Shown here: positions 6,236-7,690 of the stretch, one piece after another
Layout: each line of letters begins with the position of its first letter
Position numbering within the stretch: position 1 is the stretch's first letter
Assembly: GCA_028705705.1 (NCBI GenBank)
Contig: JAQWCZ010000091.1
Span: 1-7,690 of the forward strand
Length of the DNA stretch: 7,690 nt
Direction: 5' to 3'
From: Paludibacter sp.
Lineage (GTDB): Bacteria; Bacteroidota; Bacteroidia; Bacteroidales; Paludibacteraceae
Translations under genes and position numbers: made by a program
Notes under the pieces: model-generated
Database searches by the model: none
The model's input: only the letters and a program-made list of their open reading frames with translations
What the model was told of the DNA's origin: nothing

Positions 6236-7690
6236 TTATTTTTTCGACATTCTTTTTCTGTCATTTTCGTCTAATAATATCTTCCTGAGCCTGATACTGG
6301 AAGGTGTTATTTCTACATATTCATCTTCTTTGATGTATTCCAGGGCCTCTTCCAGACTGAAAATGATGGGAGGAGCCAGTCTTGCTTTATCATCCGCTCC
6401 CGAAGCACGCATGTTGGTGAGTTTCTTCGATTTTGTTACATTTACTACAATATCACCTTCTTTCGAATTTTCACCGACAACCTGACCGGCATAGATGCTA
6501 TCCTGCGGGTGAATGAAAAATTTACCCCGATCCTGAAGTTTGTCAAGTGCATAAGCGTATGCAGTGCCACTTTCCATCGCGATGATTGAACCGTTATTTC
6601 TTTTTTCGATATCACCTTTATAGGGTTGATATTCTACAAAGCGATGCGACATAATAGCTTCTCCTGCCGAGACAGTAAGCACGTTGTTTCTTAGCCCGAT
6701 TATTCCGCGTGAAGGGATAAAGAATTCGAGTTGTATGCGGTCGTTTTTGATTTCCATGCTGATCATTTCACCTTTTCTCATGGCCACCATTTCGATTATC
6801 TTTCCTGAACATTCTTCTGGTAAGTTGATGGAGAGTTGTTCAATGGGTTCGCATTTTACTCCGTTTATTTCTTTGAAGATAACTTGCGGTTGACCAACCT
6901 GCAATTCATAGCCTTCGCGGCGCATGGTTTCGATCAGGATAGACAAATGTAACACACCACGACCATATACAGTCCACACATCAGCATTCAGGTTTTTTTC
7001 TACGCGTAAAGCCAGGTTTTTATCGAGTTCTTTTATTAATCTGTCGTGGATATGCCTGGAAGTAACATATTTACCTTCTTTCCCGAAGAAAGGAGAGTCG
7101 TTGATGGTAAACACCATGCTCATCGTGGGTTCATCAATTGCGATGGGTTTCAGTGGTTCCGGATTTTGGTTGTCACAAATTGAATCCCCGATTTCAAAGC
7201 CATCAATACCTACTAACGCACAGATGTCGCCGGATTTAACCTCGGAAGTTTTTGTTCTGCCGAGACCGGTGAAGGTATGCAATTCTTTTATCCTGGATTT
7301 GATGACGGTTCCGTCGCGTTTAACAAGACTCACATCCATATTTTCACGAAGTATGCCGCGGTGAATACGACCTACGGCAATTCGTCCCACGTAATTAGAA
7401 TAGTCCAGCGACGTGATTAGCATCTGAGGCGTTCCCTCCAAAAATTCAGGAGCAGGGATGTATTTAATAATGGCATCCAGCAAGGGCTTAATATTGTTGC
7501 CGGGTGTTCTCCAGTCTTCCTCCATCCAGTTTTGTTTAGCTGAACCGTATATGGTATGGAAATTAAGTTGATCTTCTGTTGCGTCTAAGTGATACATGAG
7601 GTCGAAAACCATTTCATGTACCTCGTCGGGGCGACAGTTCGGTTTGTCAACTTTGTTGATTACAACAATTGGTTTAAGTCCGATTTGTAA
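6236..7690 (-). CDS. typA: Translational GTPase TypA/BipA, 5' end beyond the window
   Basis: BipA/TypA is a ribosome-binding GTPase of the EF-G family linked to ribosome assembly and stress adaptation. The frame is open to the right edge and encodes the C-terminal 484 residues. The internal ATG at 7612 is not the start, because 26 more in-frame residues precede it (LQIGLKPIVVINKVDKPN...). Those contain the G4 motif NKVD at fragment residues 12-15, and a G5-like SAK follows at 50-52. After the G domain come a beta-barrel domain II (about residues 87-175, PQMLITSLDYSNYVGR), EF-G-like domains III and V (about 185-385, including SRGIIGLRN at 327-335), and the BipA-specific C-terminal domain (about 390-484, with TNMRASGADDKARLAPP). 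The family is about 600 residues, so roughly 115 N-terminal residues, including G1-G3, lie outside. It ends 143 bp before tig with no obvious terminator hairpin. Confidence 0.97.
   Translation of the reverse strand, partial: LQIGLKPIVVINKVDKPNCRPDEVHEMVFDLMYHLDATEDQLNFHTIYGSAKQNWMEEDWRTPGNNIKPLLDAIIKYIPAPEFLEGTPQMLITSLDYSNYVGRIAVGRIHRGILRENMDVSLVKRDGTVIKSRIKELHTFTGLGRTKTSEVKSGDICALVGIDGFEIGDSICDNQNPEPLKPIAIDEPTMSMVFTINDSPFFGKEGKYVTSRHIHDRLIKELDKNLALRVEKNLNADVWTVYGRGVLHLSILIETMRREGYELQVGQPQVIFKEINGVKCEPIEQLSINLPEECSGKIIEMVAMRKGEMISMEIKNDRIQLEFFIPSRGIIGLRNNVLTVSAGEAIMSHRFVEYQPYKGDIEKRNNGSIIAMESGTAYAYALDKLQDRGKFFIHPQDSIYAGQVVGENSKEGDIVVNVTKSKKLTNMRASGADDKARLAPPIIFSLEEALEYIKEDEYVEITPSSIRLRKILLDENDRKRMSKK

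Noticed and set aside
6924..7364. Plus-strand open frame of 146 codons inside typA
   Set aside because: It is antisense to conserved typA domains, and its composition mirrors the complementary codons. Not a gene.
7610..7612. ATG as the start of typA
   Set aside because: The in-frame upstream codons encode the conserved G4 region NKVD, so this methionine is internal and the true start lies beyond the window.

Overview
This window looks like chromosomal housekeeping sequence from a member of the Bacteroidota, probably of the Bacteroidales type. Four things point that way: AT-rich intergenic DNA, genes without clear Shine-Dalgarno sequences, promoter-like elements of the form TTG-N19-TAnnTTTG, and protein variants I associate with this phylum (a RecQ of about 728 residues with a C-terminal extension, a trigger factor with a degenerate PPIase region, and a VGY ClpP-binding loop in ClpX).

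Layout from left to right: the 3' end of an unrecognised plus-strand gene (2-184) converges on recQ. Everything else is on the minus strand, so in transcription order it reads typA/bipA (5' end beyond the right edge), tig, clpP, clpX, recQ. A Bacteroidota-type -7 box lies just after the typA stop and precedes tig. The tig leader contains an 11-unit heptamer array. The tig-clpP gap is almost filled by a 128-bp nested palindrome built on the octamer CACAAAAG. clpP and clpX overlap by one base (TAATG). The clpX-recQ gap (2416-2666) holds a terminator hairpin and then the recQ promoter.

Functionally this is a protein-quality cluster. Trigger factor receives nascent chains at the ribosome, and ClpX unfolds substrates and feeds them to the ClpP protease. 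BipA/TypA is a ribosome-associated translational GTPase. RecQ, a DNA repair helicase, follows clpX but appears to be a separate transcription unit.

I see no defence island, biosynthetic cluster, CRISPR array, RNA gene or transposase. The parts worth a second look are the two intergenic repeat structures (4601-4728 and 6123-6199) and what they may do to expression of tig and clpPX. The genes themselves are ordinary for the phylum.
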